Assembly: GCA_028869255.1 (NCBI GenBank)
Contig: CP110972.1
Location: 1,865,001 to 1,929,000, forward strand
DNA: 64,000 bases
Direction of reading: 5' to 3'
Origin: Pseudomonas poae
GTDB lineage: Bacteria > Pseudomonadota > Gammaproteobacteria > Pseudomonadales > Pseudomonadaceae
Shown here: in pieces, positions 17,588 through 27,462 of the stretch
Layout of the letters: each line of letters begins with the position of its first letter
Position numbering within the stretch: position 1 is the first letter of the stretch
Position numbers and translations under genes: made by a program
The notes under the pieces: model-generated
Database searches by the model: none
The model's input: the letters and a program-made list of their open reading frames with translations, nothing else
Told to the model about the DNA's origin: nothing

Positions 17588-18742
17588 CTACAGGTATTTG
17601 AGCCAGGCCAGGTCGCGGCGCCGGGCCTTGAGCCCGGCGAACCACCGCACCGGCGGGTACAGGGCCAGGGGCAGTACCAGCGCAACCAGCCACACCGCGC
17701 CAATACTGTCGAAGCCGAAGTAGTTGCCGTGGTTCAGGCCAAACAGCGCGACACACGCGACATACAGCACTTTGAGCACATACAGGTGCAGCAGATAAAA
17801 GAACATCGGCGCGGCGCCAAACACGGCCAGCACGCCGATCCAGCGTTTATGCCCGGCGCGTTCAAACGCCAGCAGCAACAGCAAGCCGATGCCCAGGGTC
17901 AACGCCAGAAACAGCAGCGAAGGCGGGTACTTGGTGACGTTGAAGATGCTCATCAGCGTTGGCACCGAGCTGTCATACAGCTGCCACGGCTTCTCGCCAT
18001 AGCCATTGACCAGCCGCAACCCCACGAACCCCACCAATGCCCCGACACCTGCCAGCAACAGATACCGCTGGCGTACGGCCGGCAGCGTGGCGCTGGCAAA
18101 CCACGGGCCGAGGCTGTAGCCCAAGGCAATCACGCCGATCCACGGCAGCACCGGGTAGGTGGTGCGCAGGCGCAGGGTGTCACTTAACTCGATCCAGCTG
18201 CGTTCATGCAGGATCGCCCACAGGTTTTGCAGCGCCGAACCGGGCGCAAAGTGCACAGCATCCAGCAGGTTGTGGCCGCCGATGATCGCCAGCGCCAGCA
18301 CCACCAGCAGCTGTCGCGGCAGCCACACCAGGGCGGCGAGGGCGAGCATGCTCACACCAATCGCCCAGATCACTTGCAGGTAGATCACGCTGGGCGGCAG
18401 TTGGAAGGTCCAGGCGAAGTTGACCAGGGTGAACTCCAGCACCACCAGAAACAGCCCGCGCTTGAACAGGAACGCCGACACGTCAGCGCGGCCCGAGTAT
18501 TTTTGGCCGTACAAAAACGCGGACAATCCGGTCAGCAACACAAATACCGGCGCACACAGGTGGGCCAGGGTGCGGCTCACAAACAGCGCGGGTTCGGTGC
18601 TGTCGATGCTCATCGGGTCGCTGACCTGGCGGTGCAGCAGGAAGGTTTCGCGCACGTGGTCGAGCAGCATGAACAGGATCACCAGGCCGCGCAGGGCGTC
18701 GATGCAAAGCAGGCGTTGGCGCAGGGGAACAGCGTCGGTCAT
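17588..18742 (-). CDS. DUF1624 / heparan N-acetyltransferase-like membrane protein
   Basis: A 384-residue integral membrane protein with about ten helices. The N-terminal RLLCIDALRGLVILFMLLDH segment (about residues 10-29) carries the D-A-L-R-G motif typical of the DUF1624/HGSNAT-like membrane acyltransferases. A charged cytoplasmic tail ends the protein. The family is thought to move acyl groups across the membrane, but the substrate here is unknown. The gene is alone on the minus strand and divergent from the sigma-factor operon. Confidence 0.82.
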   Translation of the reverse strand: MTDAVPLRQRLLCIDALRGLVILFMLLDHVRETFLLHRQVSDPMSIDSTEPALFVSRTLAHLCAPVFVLLTGLSAFLYGQKYSGRADVSAFLFKRGLFLVVLEFTLVNFAWTFQLPPSVIYLQVIWAIGVSMLALAALVWLPRQLLVVLALAIIGGHNLLDAVHFAPGSALQNLWAILHERSWIELSDTLRLRTTYPVLPWIGVIALGYSLGPWFASATLPAVRQRYLLLAGVGALVGFVGLRLVNGYGEKPWQLYDSSVPTLMSIFNVTKYPPSLLFLALTLGIGLLLLLAFERAGHKRWIGVLAVFGAAPMFFYLLHLYVLKVLYVACVALFGLNHGNYFGFDSIGAVWLVALVLPLALYPPVRWFAGLKARRRDLAWLKYL

Positions 18743-18877
18743 GGGTAAAGGTCCCAGGGCAGGGCGGAAAAGGGGCGTTATCCTATAACATTAATTAACG
18801 CGTTGCCGCGATTCGTTGTGCCGATTAGAATGCGATCAATTCTTAATTACTCCTTGGCCCCGGCGCCGGTGATCTGC

Positions 18878-19375
18878 ATGTCGTCCCCACTCCATCTGCC
18901 TATCCAGCACCTGTACTGCGAGCACCACGGATGGTTGTACCGTTGGCTCGACCGCAAGCTGGGCAATGCCAGCGACGCGGCCGACCTGGCCCACGACACC
19001 TTTATGCGCCTGCTCACCCGCCAGCCCGGTGCCGGTTTTGGCAGCGAGCCACGCGCCTTGCTGACGCATATCGCCAAGGGTTTGATGATCGACAGCTGGC
19101 GCCGTCAGGAAGTCGAGCGCGCCTACCTGGACACCATCGCCCACCTGCCCGAGCAGGAAGTGCCGTCGCCGGAAACCCGCTGGCTGATCCTTGAATCGCT
19201 GTACCGCATCGAAGCCATGCTGCGCGATCTGCCGGAGAAAACCCGCCAGGCGTTCCTGATGTCGCAGATCGATGGGCTGACCTACCCGCAGATCGCCGAT
19301 GAACTGAAGGTGTCGCTGGTGTCGGTCAAACGTTATATGCGCGATGCGTTCCTCGCCTGCCTGAGCGTGGCATGA
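18878..19375 (+). CDS. ECF sigma factor (FecI type)
   Basis: A 165-residue extracytoplasmic-function sigma factor. Region 2 includes DAADLAHDTFMRLL (about 33-46) and region 4 ends with the DNA-binding helix TYPQIADELKVSLVSVKRYM (about 134-153), as in FecI, PupI and FpvI. It is followed with a 4-base overlap by FecR and then by a TonB receptor with a signalling domain, so it should direct receptor transcription when the receptor binds its ligand. Start at MSSPLHLPIQ; an upstream in-frame ATG adds 25 atypical residues. No convincing Fur site was found upstream. Confidence 0.92.
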   Translation: MSSPLHLPIQHLYCEHHGWLYRWLDRKLGNASDAADLAHDTFMRLLTRQPGAGFGSEPRALLTHIAKGLMIDSWRRQEVERAYLDTIAHLPEQEVPSPETRWLILESLYRIEAMLRDLPEKTRQAFLMSQIDGLTYPQIADELKVSLVSVKRYMRDAFLACLSVA

Positions 19376-20325
19376 ACCCCTCGATTGACCCGCTGATCCT
19401 GGGCGAAGCCGCCGACTGGATGGTGCAGTTGCAATCGGGCAGCGCCACCGACGAAGACCGCCGCGCCATCGCCCAGTGGCAAAGCCGCAGCGCCCAGCAC
19501 GCGCAGGCCTGGCAGCGAGCGGAGGCGATTCTCGGTGATTTCAGCAGCGTGCCGGGGGCAATCGCCGGCGACACGCTCAAGCGCATCGGCCGTAAACAAT
19601 CCCTCGGCCGCCGCCAGGCCCTCGGGTTATTGCTGCTGGCGGGGCCGGCAAGCTGGCTGGCGTGGCAGCACAAACCCTGGCAAGCCTGGACCGCCGACCA
19701 ACACACCGCCATCGGTGAGCAGCGCAACCTGACCTTGCCCGACGGCACGCGCCTGCTGATCAACACGGCCAGCACGTTGAATATCGCCTTCGACGCCCAG
19801 GTGCGGCGCATCGAACTGCTGCAAGGCGAGGTGATGATCACCACCGCCAAAGACCCCGCGCCCAGCCATCGCCCGTTTATCGTGCAGACCCGCCACGGCA
19901 CCGCCCGTGCGCTGGGCACGCATTTCAGTGTGCGGGTAGGCGAGCAGAGCAGCCGCGTGGCGGTGATCGACGGCGCGGTGCAAATGCTGCCGGCGCATGC
20001 CGCCCACGGCGTGATCCTCAAGGCCGGCGAGCAGAGCGCGTTTGGCAGCGACAGCGTGGCGGCGGTGGAACCGCTGGAGCAAAGCGCGCTGACCTGGGAA
20101 AACGGCATGTTGCTGGCCCAGCAGATGCGCCTGGCGGATTTGCTCGATGAACTGGGCCGCTACCGGCGGGGCGTGTTGCGCTGCCACGCCAGTGTGGCCG
20201 GGTTGAGCGTGTCCGGCGCGTTCCCGTTGCGCGACACCGATGCCAGCCTGCGCCTGTTGCAGGACACTCTCCCGGTGAAAGTCAGCAGCCTGACCGGCTA
20301 TTGGGTCACCGTTGAGCCGCGCTGA
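19372..20325 (+). CDS. FecR-type anti-sigma/sigma regulator
   Basis: A 317-residue inner-membrane regulator that relays the receptor signal to the sigma factor. It has an N-terminal cytoplasmic anti-sigma part with the usual EAADWMVQLQSG start, one membrane segment (about residues 83-100), and a periplasmic FecR domain (TLPDGTRLLINTASTLNIAF near 120-139) ending in an STN-like fold. Its ATG lies in the end of the sigma gene, consistent with coupled translation. Confidence 0.92.
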   Translation: MNPSIDPLILGEAADWMVQLQSGSATDEDRRAIAQWQSRSAQHAQAWQRAEAILGDFSSVPGAIAGDTLKRIGRKQSLGRRQALGLLLLAGPASWLAWQHKPWQAWTADQHTAIGEQRNLTLPDGTRLLINTASTLNIAFDAQVRRIELLQGEVMITTAKDPAPSHRPFIVQTRHGTARALGTHFSVRVGEQSSRVAVIDGAVQMLPAHAAHGVILKAGEQSAFGSDSVAAVEPLEQSALTWENGMLLAQQMRLADLLDELGRYRRGVLRCHASVAGLSVSGAFPLRDTDASLRLLQDTLPVKVSSLTGYWVTVEPR

Positions 20326-20415
20326 AATTATTGTTGACCTTCGCTGATACCTTTTTCGTTGTCGCCCGGTGTAGGGGAGAACCCTCAACTTTGCACCGCG
20401 CCGACAGGAATGCCC

Positions 20416-22842
20416 ATGACCTTCACCTCGCACCCCATCCGCCCTTTGAAGGCATTGAGCCTGGCTGTCGCGCTGGCGGCCATCGCACCGCTGCATAGCG
20501 CCGTGGCTGCCGAAGCGCCGAGCAGTGCAGCGCGCAGCTACGCCATCGCGCCCGGGCCATTGGGCAATGTGCTGGCGCAGTTTGCGGCAGTCTCCGGCGT
20601 GCCGTTGTCGTTTGATTCCAAACTACTCAATGATCAGCACAGTGCCGGCCTGCAGGGCAGCTACACCGCGCAATCGGGGTTTATGCAACTGCTGCAAGGC
20701 AGCGGTTATACCCTGCAGAGCACCGGTGCGAACGGCTACACCGTAGTGCCACAGGCCAATGGCGATGCGGTTGAACTGGGCGCCACCACCATCAGCGGCG
20801 AGGGCGGGGCGCAGGCGGACACCTACGGCGGCGGCCAGGTGGCACGCTCGGCGCGGCTCGGGGTGCTGGGTAACCGCTCGATCAATGACGTGCCGTTCAG
20901 CGTGGTCAGCTATACCGCCAAGACCATCGCCGACCAGCAGGCGCGGACCGTGGGGGATGTGCTGCTGAACGACGCGTCGGTGCGCCAGTCCTCGGGGTTC
21001 GGCAATTTTTCCCAGGTGTTCACCATTCGCGGCCTGCCGCTGAACACCGATGATATTGCCTTCAACGGCCTGTACGGCGTGCTGCCCCGGCAGATCATCA
21101 CCACTGAGGCGCTGGAGCGGGTCGAGCTGTTCAAAGGGCCCAACGCCTTCGTCAACGGCGTTTCGCCGGCCGGCAGCGGGATTGGCGGCAGCGTCAACCT
21201 GGTGCCCAAGCGTGCCGAAGACCTCGCCACCCGCAGCGTGACCCTCGACACCACCACCGATGGCCAGGCCGGCGGGCATATCGACCTGGGTCAGCGCTTT
21301 GGCGAAGACAACCGCTTCGGCGCACGGGTCAACCTGGCCCGGCATGGCGGCGACACGGCCGTCGAAGATGAATTCAAAAGCTCGCAACTGGTGGCCGTGG
21401 CCCTCGACTACCGCGGCGACCGGCTGCGGGTGTCCACCGACTTCGGCTACCAGAAAGAGCGCATCAACAACGGCCGTTCCGTGGTCTATCCCACCGGCAC
21501 CAAGGTGCCGAAGGCGCCATCGGCCAAGGACAACTATGCCCAGGACTGGAGCTGGTCGGAGCTGGAAGACACCTACGGCATGTTCAATGCCGAGTACGAC
21601 CTGAATGAAAACTGGACGGCCTATGTGGGCGGCGGCGCCAAGCACACGCGGGAGAATGGCCAGTATTCGTCGCTGTATGTGGGCAATAACGGCGCCGGGC
21701 AGGTCGGCTTTTTGTACTCGCCCCATGATGAGGACAACAAAAGCGCGATGGGCGGCTTGAACGGGCATTTCAGCACGGGCCCGGTGACCCATCAGATGAA
21801 CGTCGGCGTGTCGGGGATCTGGGGCGAGCAGCGTTCGGCGTTCGAGGCGATCCTGCGGGCCAACCGCCAGCCGGGCAACCTGTACAACCCCACGCAGATA
21901 GCGCGCCCGAGCGTGACCTACTTCGGCAGCGATATTCATGACCCGCGCATCGTCGGCAAAAACCGCATCAAGAGTGCGGCGGTGTCCGACACCCTGGGCT
22001 TTATCGATGATCGTGTATTACTGACCGTGGGCGTGCGCCGCCAGACCATTGAAGTGGATGCGTGGAATACCACCACCGGGGTGCGCAATGCCAACTATGA
22101 CGAGTCGATCACCACCCCGGTTTACGGGCTGGTAGTCAAGCCGTGGGAGCACGTGTCGTTCTACGCCAACCGGATTGAAGGGCTGGCCCAGGGGCCGACG
22201 TCGCCCTCGACCGGGGTCACCAACCCCAACGTCACCTTTGCGCCCAACCGCAGCAAACAGACGGAAGCTGGGGTCAAGCTTGATTGGGACAGCTTCGGCG
22301 CCACGCTCGGTGTGTACCGAATCGAGCAGCCCAACAGCGCCACCAACCGTAACGCGGATAGTACCAACACCTTCAGTGTCGACGGCGAGCAAATCAACAA
22401 GGGCGTGGAGCTGAACGTCTTCGGCGAACCGCTCGACGGCCTGCGCGTGCTGGCCGGTGCCACCTGGATGCACACCGAGTTGCAGAGCACCTCCAATGGC
22501 CTCACCGACGGCAACCGCGCTGCCGGTGTGCCGCGCTTTCAGTACAACCTGGGTGCTGATTGGGATATCCCGGGCATTCAGGGCGCCGCCGTCAATGCAC
22601 GGCTGCTGCGCACCGGTGGCGAGTACGTGGATGCGGGCAACAGCCTGAGCATCCCGGCCTGGACCCGCGTCGACCTCGGCGCCCGTTATGGCTTCAAAGC
22701 CGATGATAAGTACATCACCCTGCGCGCCAATGTCGAGAACGTGGCGAACAAGGCGTACTGGGCCTCGGCCTCGACCGCCAACAACTACCTCACCCAGGGC
22801 GAGCCGCGCACGGTCAAGCTGTCGGCGACGGTGGACTTCTGA
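20416..22842 (+). CDS. TonB-dependent siderophore receptor with signalling domain (FecA/FpvA type)
   Basis: An 808-residue outer-membrane receptor. The order is: signal peptide (cleavage after AVAAE, about residue 32), STN signalling domain (YAIAPGPLGNVLAQFAAVSG onward, about 38-115), plug domain (NDVPFSVVSYTAKTIADQQA, about 158-177; FTIRGLPLN), 22-strand barrel and the terminal VKLSATVDF strand. It imports a ferric siderophore-type ligand using TonB and signals through the adjacent FecR and FecI. The start at 20416 has AGGAA 5 bases upstream and is preferred over an ATG two codons earlier that overlaps that site. Ligand unknown. Confidence 0.94.
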   Translation: MTFTSHPIRPLKALSLAVALAAIAPLHSAVAAEAPSSAARSYAIAPGPLGNVLAQFAAVSGVPLSFDSKLLNDQHSAGLQGSYTAQSGFMQLLQGSGYTLQSTGANGYTVVPQANGDAVELGATTISGEGGAQADTYGGGQVARSARLGVLGNRSINDVPFSVVSYTAKTIADQQARTVGDVLLNDASVRQSSGFGNFSQVFTIRGLPLNTDDIAFNGLYGVLPRQIITTEALERVELFKGPNAFVNGVSPAGSGIGGSVNLVPKRAEDLATRSVTLDTTTDGQAGGHIDLGQRFGEDNRFGARVNLARHGGDTAVEDEFKSSQLVAVALDYRGDRLRVSTDFGYQKERINNGRSVVYPTGTKVPKAPSAKDNYAQDWSWSELEDTYGMFNAEYDLNENWTAYVGGGAKHTRENGQYSSLYVGNNGAGQVGFLYSPHDEDNKSAMGGLNGHFSTGPVTHQMNVGVSGIWGEQRSAFEAILRANRQPGNLYNPTQIARPSVTYFGSDIHDPRIVGKNRIKSAAVSDTLGFIDDRVLLTVGVRRQTIEVDAWNTTTGVRNANYDESITTPVYGLVVKPWEHVSFYANRIEGLAQGPTSPSTGVTNPNVTFAPNRSKQTEAGVKLDWDSFGATLGVYRIEQPNSATNRNADSTNTFSVDGEQINKGVELNVFGEPLDGLRVLAGATWMHTELQSTSNGLTDGNRAAGVPRFQYNLGADWDIPGIQGAAVNARLLRTGGEYVDAGNSLSIPAWTRVDLGARYGFKADDKYITLRANVENVANKAYWASASTANNYLTQGEPRTVKLSATVDF

Positions 22843-22843
22843 G

Positions 22844-22862
22844 GGGGGGCAGTTGGCCCCCC
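22844..22862. terminator. Hairpin between convergent genes
   Basis: GGGGGGC and GCCCCCC pair around a 5-base loop just after the receptor stop and directly before the stop of the minus-strand gene. It has no T-run, so it may slow or end transcription from both sides without being a classical terminator. Confidence 0.45.
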
Positions 22863-22863
22863 G

Positions 22864-23559
22864 TTACTGAGCGCTTCGGTCGGGTTCCAGGCGTTTGCTT
22901 GCGTACGGGCAGCCGTTGGTTGCCAGCGCTTTCTTGAAGTATTCAGTGCGTAACGCCAGGGCGGTTCGGCGATTGGTACGGGTGGCGAGCACTTTATAGA
23001 GTTCGGCGCGGTAATCGTTTTCACTGCCTGATTGCAACTCGACCCCGCTGGGCGGCGCGCCGCAGGTCAACCACACGGCGGGCTGTGGGTAGTAACGCGC
23101 AAAGTCGTTCATTTTGCTCAGGGCGTTTTGCAGCGCCGGTATGTACTTGGGGCTCAGCACGTAGTCGAGGCAGGCGTTGTCCACATACAGCGCGGCAGGC
23201 GCAAAGCCATGCTCCAGGCTAGAGACTGCCAATTGGCACATCGCCTGTTCTTGGCCGGGAACCAGATAAACCTGATACAGCAGCATCAGGCGATACTCGG
23301 CCACGGGGTGCCCGGCCTGCGCCGATTCGTCCAAAAAATGTTGGATGAGCGCCAGGTTGGCTTTCTTCGCCTCCATATCGGCCGGGGGTTTCTTGGCCAG
23401 CAGCGAGCGCATCAGGTCTGCATATTCGGCGTCGCTTTGCTTCAAGAGCGTGGCGGCTTGCTGATACTGCGCCTCACCGGGCAGGGCAGGGAGGTCGCTG
23501 GCAAGTGCCATGTAGGGAACACTGAAGCACCACAGAAATACGGCGAAGGGCAAGCGCAA
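22864..23559 (-). CDS. Secreted protein of unknown function
   Basis: About 231 residues with a Sec signal peptide ending near YMALA, followed by a helical, Tyr- and Ala-rich mature part resembling Sel1/TPR-type repeats (AGHPVAEYRLMLLYQVYL; FAPAALYVDNACLDYVLS). Four cysteines remain in the mature protein. No ATG gives a sensible signal peptide. A TTG at 23559 has AAAAGGA 8 bases upstream and is chosen. A TTG at 23577 (start MKRIF) is a good alternative, and the longest frame begins at 23670. I do not recognise a family. Confidence 0.7.
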   Translation of the reverse strand: MRLPFAVFLWCFSVPYMALASDLPALPGEAQYQQAATLLKQSDAEYADLMRSLLAKKPPADMEAKKANLALIQHFLDESAQAGHPVAEYRLMLLYQVYLVPGQEQAMCQLAVSSLEHGFAPAALYVDNACLDYVLSPKYIPALQNALSKMNDFARYYPQPAVWLTCGAPPSGVELQSGSENDYRAELYKVLATRTNRRTALALRTEYFKKALATNGCPYASKRLEPDRSAQ

Positions 23560-23737
23560 GACGAAGATCCTTTTCAACGCTACGCAGGTGCGCGCAGGGC
23601 TGGCGAGTCTACCTTGGCCAGCTTTCCTCTCACAATTGCGCGGCACTATTCCCGCCAGGAATGCCCCCATAAAAACAGCGCATTGTCATTCCGGCCGCAC
23701 ATCTCGTAGCGTGGGCTTTCACCCCAGGAGCCTTGCC

Positions 23738-24369
23738 ATGCACCAGCCCCCGTTGCGCCTCTATGTTGATTCGGTTTACACCAGCCCGTACGCGATGTCG
23801 GTGTTTGTCACCCTGCTGGAAAAGGGCCTGGCCTTCGACACGCTCACCCTGACCTGGAGGCCGCGCAACAGCATGCGGCGGGTTTCGCCCAACTGTCGCT
23901 GACCCAGCGTGTTCCCACCTTGCTCGACGGCGACTTTGCGCTGTCCGAATCCTCGGCGATCACCGAGTACCTGGAGCAGGTCTACCCCGAGACGCCGGTG
24001 TACCCGGCCGACCCGAAGCTGCGGGCGAGGGCGCGGCAAGTGCAGGCGTGGTTGCGCAGTGACCTGCTGCCGATCCGCCAGGAGCGTTCGACGCTGGTGG
24101 TGTTCTACGCGCAGAAAATGCCGGCGTTATCGCCTGCGGCCGAGGCGGCGGCGGGCAAGTTGATCAGTGCGGCGCAGGCGCTGCTGGCAGGTAACCCTGA
24201 GCACCTGTTCGGCGCGTGGTCGATTGCCGATGTGGACCTGGCGCTGATGCTCAATCGCCTGATCCTCAATGGCGACCCCGTACCCGCCGAGCTGGTGGAA
24301 TACGCGCAGCGCCAGTGGGCCCGGCCGTCCGTTCAGGCGTGGGTCAACCTGCAACGCCCAGCGCTGTAA
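23738..24369 (+). pseudogene. yfcF: Glutathione S-transferase, YfcF type, frameshifted
   Basis: Two frames together encode a YfcF-like glutathione S-transferase. The N-terminal thioredoxin-like part begins MHQPPLRLYVDSVYTSPYAM and the rest carries FALSESSAITEYLEQVYP and WSIADVDLALMLNRLIL, which are family landmarks. The frames meet near 23851, where CTCACCCTGACCTGGAGG needs one more G (CTG-GAC-CTG-GAG) to read through. One inserted base restores an uninterrupted product of about 210 residues, close to the 214 of E. coli YfcF. AGGAG lies 7 bases before the ATG. This is either a young pseudogene or a one-base sequence error in a GG pair. Confidence 0.85.
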
Positions 24370-24443
24370 GCCCACCGCTCATCATCCGCATTGGGTGGCG
24401 CGCTTGACAGGCGCCACTTTGCGGGCAAATACTCTCGCCATAT

Positions 24444-24455
24444 TCATATATATGA
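24444..24455. promoter_or_regulatory. Candidate GntR operator
   Basis: TCATATATATGA is a perfect 12-bp palindrome 25 bases before the GntR-family gene, in an AT-rich promoter stretch that stands out from the GC-rich surroundings. GntR-type regulators commonly bind short AT-rich palindromes next to their own gene, so autoregulation is likely. The site may also overlap the promoter. Confidence 0.5.
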
Positions 24456-24480
24456 CTAAATAACAAAGTGAATGTGGCCC

Positions 24481-25212
24481 ATGAATACGCTCTCCAGTGA
24501 TGCCCGCCTGCCGCTTTATCAACGCCTGCGCGACCATTTGGTCGAACAGATCGCCAACAATCGCTGGCGTCCCGGCGAAGCCATTCCCACCGAAGCGGTG
24601 TTGTCCGCCGAATACGAGCTGTCCACCGGCACAGTGCGCAAGGCCGTGGACGCGCTGGTGAGCGAAGGCATTCTGGAGCGCCAGCAGGGGCGTGGCACGT
24701 TCGTGCGCCGCCCGCAATTCCAGTCCTCGCTGTTTCGATTTTTCCGCTTTCGAGGCCCTTCGGGCGAGCGCTTGGTGCCCGAGAGCCGCATCCTCACGGT
24801 CGAGTCCGTGGCGGCGCCCTCGGCGGTCAGCGAAGCATTGGGGCTTGCGCCCGAGGCTCAGGTGATTCGCCTCGTACGAACGCGTCTGCTGGACGTGCAG
24901 CCGCTACTGGCTGAAGAAATCTGGCTGCCCCGCACGCGCTTTCAGGCGTTGCTCGACATCGATTTGTCGGCGCAAGGCCCGTTGCTCTACCCGGTGTATG
25001 AGCGGGTCTGCGGCCAGGTCGTGGCCTCGGCCGAGGAAACCCTCACCGCCGAATCTGTCAACGAGGTGTATGCGCGCCTGTTGCAGGTGCCGGTCCATAG
25101 CCCGGTGGTGGTGATCGAACGCCTGGCGCGCGATTACGCCGGGCAACCCTTGGAGTGGCGACGCTCGCGTGGGCATGCCGAGCACTTCCGCTACCGCGTG
25201 GATATTCGCTAA
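24481..25212 (+). CDS. GntR-family regulator (HutC/UTRA subfamily)
   Basis: A 243-residue regulator with an N-terminal winged helix (PLYQRLRDHLVEQI to GILERQQGRGTFV, about residues 11-75) and a UTRA ligand-binding domain (about 95-240; PLLAEEIWLPRTRF is typical). The start is placed at MNTLSS; an ATG three codons earlier is possible. It lies directly before a transporter and an amidohydrolase in the same direction, which it probably controls. The inducer should be the substrate of that pathway, which is unknown. Confidence 0.9.
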   Translation: MNTLSSDARLPLYQRLRDHLVEQIANNRWRPGEAIPTEAVLSAEYELSTGTVRKAVDALVSEGILERQQGRGTFVRRPQFQSSLFRFFRFRGPSGERLVPESRILTVESVAAPSAVSEALGLAPEAQVIRLVRTRLLDVQPLLAEEIWLPRTRFQALLDIDLSAQGPLLYPVYERVCGQVVASAEETLTAESVNEVYARLLQVPVHSPVVVIERLARDYAGQPLEWRRSRGHAEHFRYRVDIR

Positions 25213-25311
25213 GCCCTGTTCGCAGCACCAGCACCAGTTTGCCAACACTGGCCCTGCAGCGGCGCAGTTCGCTCTCGGCTGCCTTGCGTTTGACCTATAA
25301 GGATAAGAATC

Positions 25312-26593
25312 ATGTTCAGCTGGTATCGCCAAGTCACTCCTCGGGAGCGCAAAACGTTTTGGGCCTGCTTCGGTGGGTGGTCCCTCGACGCACTGGAAGT
25401 GCAGATGTTCGGCCTGGCGATTCCGGCACTGATCGCCGCTTTCGCCTTGACCAAGGGCGACGCCGGGTTGATCAGCGGTGTCACGCTGGTGACTTCGGCC
25501 ATCGGTGGTTGGGTCGGCGGCACCTTGTCCGACCGCTACGGCCGGGTGCGCACCTTGCAGTGGATGATCCTGTGGTTTTCGTTCTTCACCTTTTTGTCGG
25601 CCTTCGTCACCGGCTTCCACCCGTTGTTGATCGTCAAGGCGTTGCAAGGCTTCGGCATCGGCGGTGAATGGGCGGCGGGCGCGGTGTTGATGGCCGAGAC
25701 CATCAACCCCAAGTACCGCGGCAAAGTCATGGGCACTGTGCAAAGTGCCTGGGCGGTGGGCTGGGGTGTGGCAGTCGGGGTGTTTGCGCTGATCTACTCG
25801 TTTGTACCGCAGGACATGGCCTGGCGCGTGATGTTCGTGGTGGGGCTGCTGCCGTCATTCCTGATCATTTGGGTACGGCGCAATGTGGAAGAGCCCGACA
25901 GCTTCCAGCGCCTGCAAAAGGAACAGGCGATCCCGCAGAGTTTTTTCAAATCACTGGCCGGTATTTTTCGCCCCGAGCTGATTCGCGTCACGCTGTTCGG
26001 CGGCTTGCTCGGCCTGGGGGCTCACGGGGGTTACCACGCGGTGATGACCTGGTTGCCGACCTTCCTCAAAACCGAGCGTAACCTGTCGGTGCTCAACTCC
26101 GGCGGCTATCTGGCGGTGATCATTTTTGCCTTCTGGTGCGGCTGCATCGTCAGTGGTCTGCTGATCGACCGGATCGGCCGGCGCAAGAATATTGTGGTGT
26201 TTGCACTGTGCTGTGTGATCACCGTGCAAGCGTATGTGTTCCTGCCGCTGAGCAATACGCAGATGCTGTTCCTCGGCTTCCCGCTGGGCTTCTTTGCCGC
26301 CGGTATCCCGGCCAGCCTGGGGGGCGCTGTTCAATGAGCTGTACCCGGCGGATGTGCGCGGCGCCGGTGTGGGCTTTTGCTACAACTTCGGGCGCGTGCT
26401 GTCGGCGGTGTTCCCATTTTTGGTGGGGCATATGAGCGACTCGATGTCCCTGGGCTCGGCCATCGGCATTGATGCCGGGATTGCCTACGGCGTCGCTGTG
26501 CTGGCCGCGTTGTGCCTGCCGGAAACCCGTGGCCGCGTGCTCGAAGCGACGCCCGCCGACAGCCTCCCGGCCGGCCGCCGCGCACAGGCTTGA
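25312..26593 (+). pseudogene. MFS transporter (aromatic/organic acid:H+ symporter type), frameshifted
   Basis: The first frame gives 11 of the expected 12 helices of a major-facilitator transporter: LSDRYGRVRTLQW is the loop 2-3 motif, GIGGEWAAGAVLMAE lies in helix 4, and DRIGRRK is the second-half loop motif. At a run of six G (26319-26324) the frame shifts. Removing one G joins it to the downstream frame (ALFNELYPADVRGAGVGFCY and the rest), giving about 426 residues, the normal size. As written, the protein would stop at 26337 without its last helices. It is either a homopolymer error or a recent inactivation. The gene lies 99 bases after the GntR gene. Confidence 0.85.
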
Positions 26594-26622
26594 TACCCCT
26601 TTACTGATGAAAGACGACTTCC

Positions 26623-27462
26623 ATGCTCGATAACTGCTCCACCCCCATCACCGGCATCGACGCCCACGCGCATGTGTTCAGCCAGGCGCTGACCCTGGCC
26701 GGTGAACGCCGCTACACCCCCGGTTACGACGCCACGCTGGCGGACTACCTCAAGCACCTGCACGCCAATGGCCTGAGCCACGGCGTGCTGGTGCAGCCCA
26801 GCTTCCTGGGCACCGATAACCGCTACTTGCTGGCCGCTTTGCAGCAGGCGCCCGGGCAGTTGCGCGGTGTGGTGGTGGTTGAGCGTGATACTCCTCGCGA
26901 TACCCTGCAGGCCATGGCCCGCTCGGGTGTGGCGGGCGTACGCCTGAACCTGGTGGGCCGGGCGCTGCCGGATTTTGCCGAGCACGACTGGAAGGCGTTC
27001 TTTGCACAGATCGCCGAGCTGGGCTGGCATGTGGAGCTGCATCGCGAGGTGGATGACTTGCCGCAGCTGGTGCGCCAGCTGATACCGTTCGGGGTCAAAC
27101 TGGTGATCGATCACTTCGGGCGCCCCGATGCACGCCTGGGGGTTGACCAGCCCGGCTTTGCCGAGTTGCTGGAGTTGGGGCTCAGCGGCCACCTGTGGCT
27201 GAAAGTCTCGGGCATCTACCGCTTGGCCGGCAGCCCGGCGCAGAACCTGGCATTTGCCCGCCAAGCCATGCCCTTGCTGCAGCAGAGCTTCGGCCTGCGC
27301 CGCCTGGTGTGGGGCAGTGACTGGCCGCATACTCAGCATGAAGCGTGCATCGGCTATGCCGATGTGGTGCAACAGCGCCAGGCGCTGGGCTGTTCGGCGC
27401 AGGTTGAGCAGGCATTGCTGATCGACACGCCCAGCCGCTTATTCGGCTTCCACCGCCCGTAG
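26623..27462 (+). CDS. Amidohydrolase of the PDC-hydrolase/lactonase type
   Basis: A 279-residue TIM-barrel metal hydrolase of the amidohydrolase_2 group, which includes 2-pyrone-4,6-dicarboxylate hydrolase and sulfomuconolactone hydrolase. The metal-binding IDAHAHVF (12-19), the conserved ELHREVDD region, VIDHFGRPD (about 161-169) and WGSDWPHTQHE (about 229-239) are all present. It follows the transporter gene by 29 bases. With the GntR regulator and transporter it forms a small catabolic unit, probably opening a lactone ring of an imported aromatic or organic acid. The exact substrate is inference. Confidence 0.87.
   Translation: MLDNCSTPITGIDAHAHVFSQALTLAGERRYTPGYDATLADYLKHLHANGLSHGVLVQPSFLGTDNRYLLAALQQAPGQLRGVVVVERDTPRDTLQAMARSGVAGVRLNLVGRALPDFAEHDWKAFFAQIAELGWHVELHREVDDLPQLVRQLIPFGVKLVIDHFGRPDARLGVDQPGFAELLELGLSGHLWLKVSGIYRLAGSPAQNLAFARQAMPLLQQSFGLRRLVWGSDWPHTQHEACIGYADVVQQRQALGCSAQVEQALLIDTPSRLFGFHRP

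Noticed and set aside
18827..18843. Dyad AGAAT-N7-ATTCT before the first FecI gene, considered as a Fur box
   Set aside because: Only about 7 of 19 positions agree with the Fur consensus and the halves are too far apart, in contrast to the clear site at 41081-41099.
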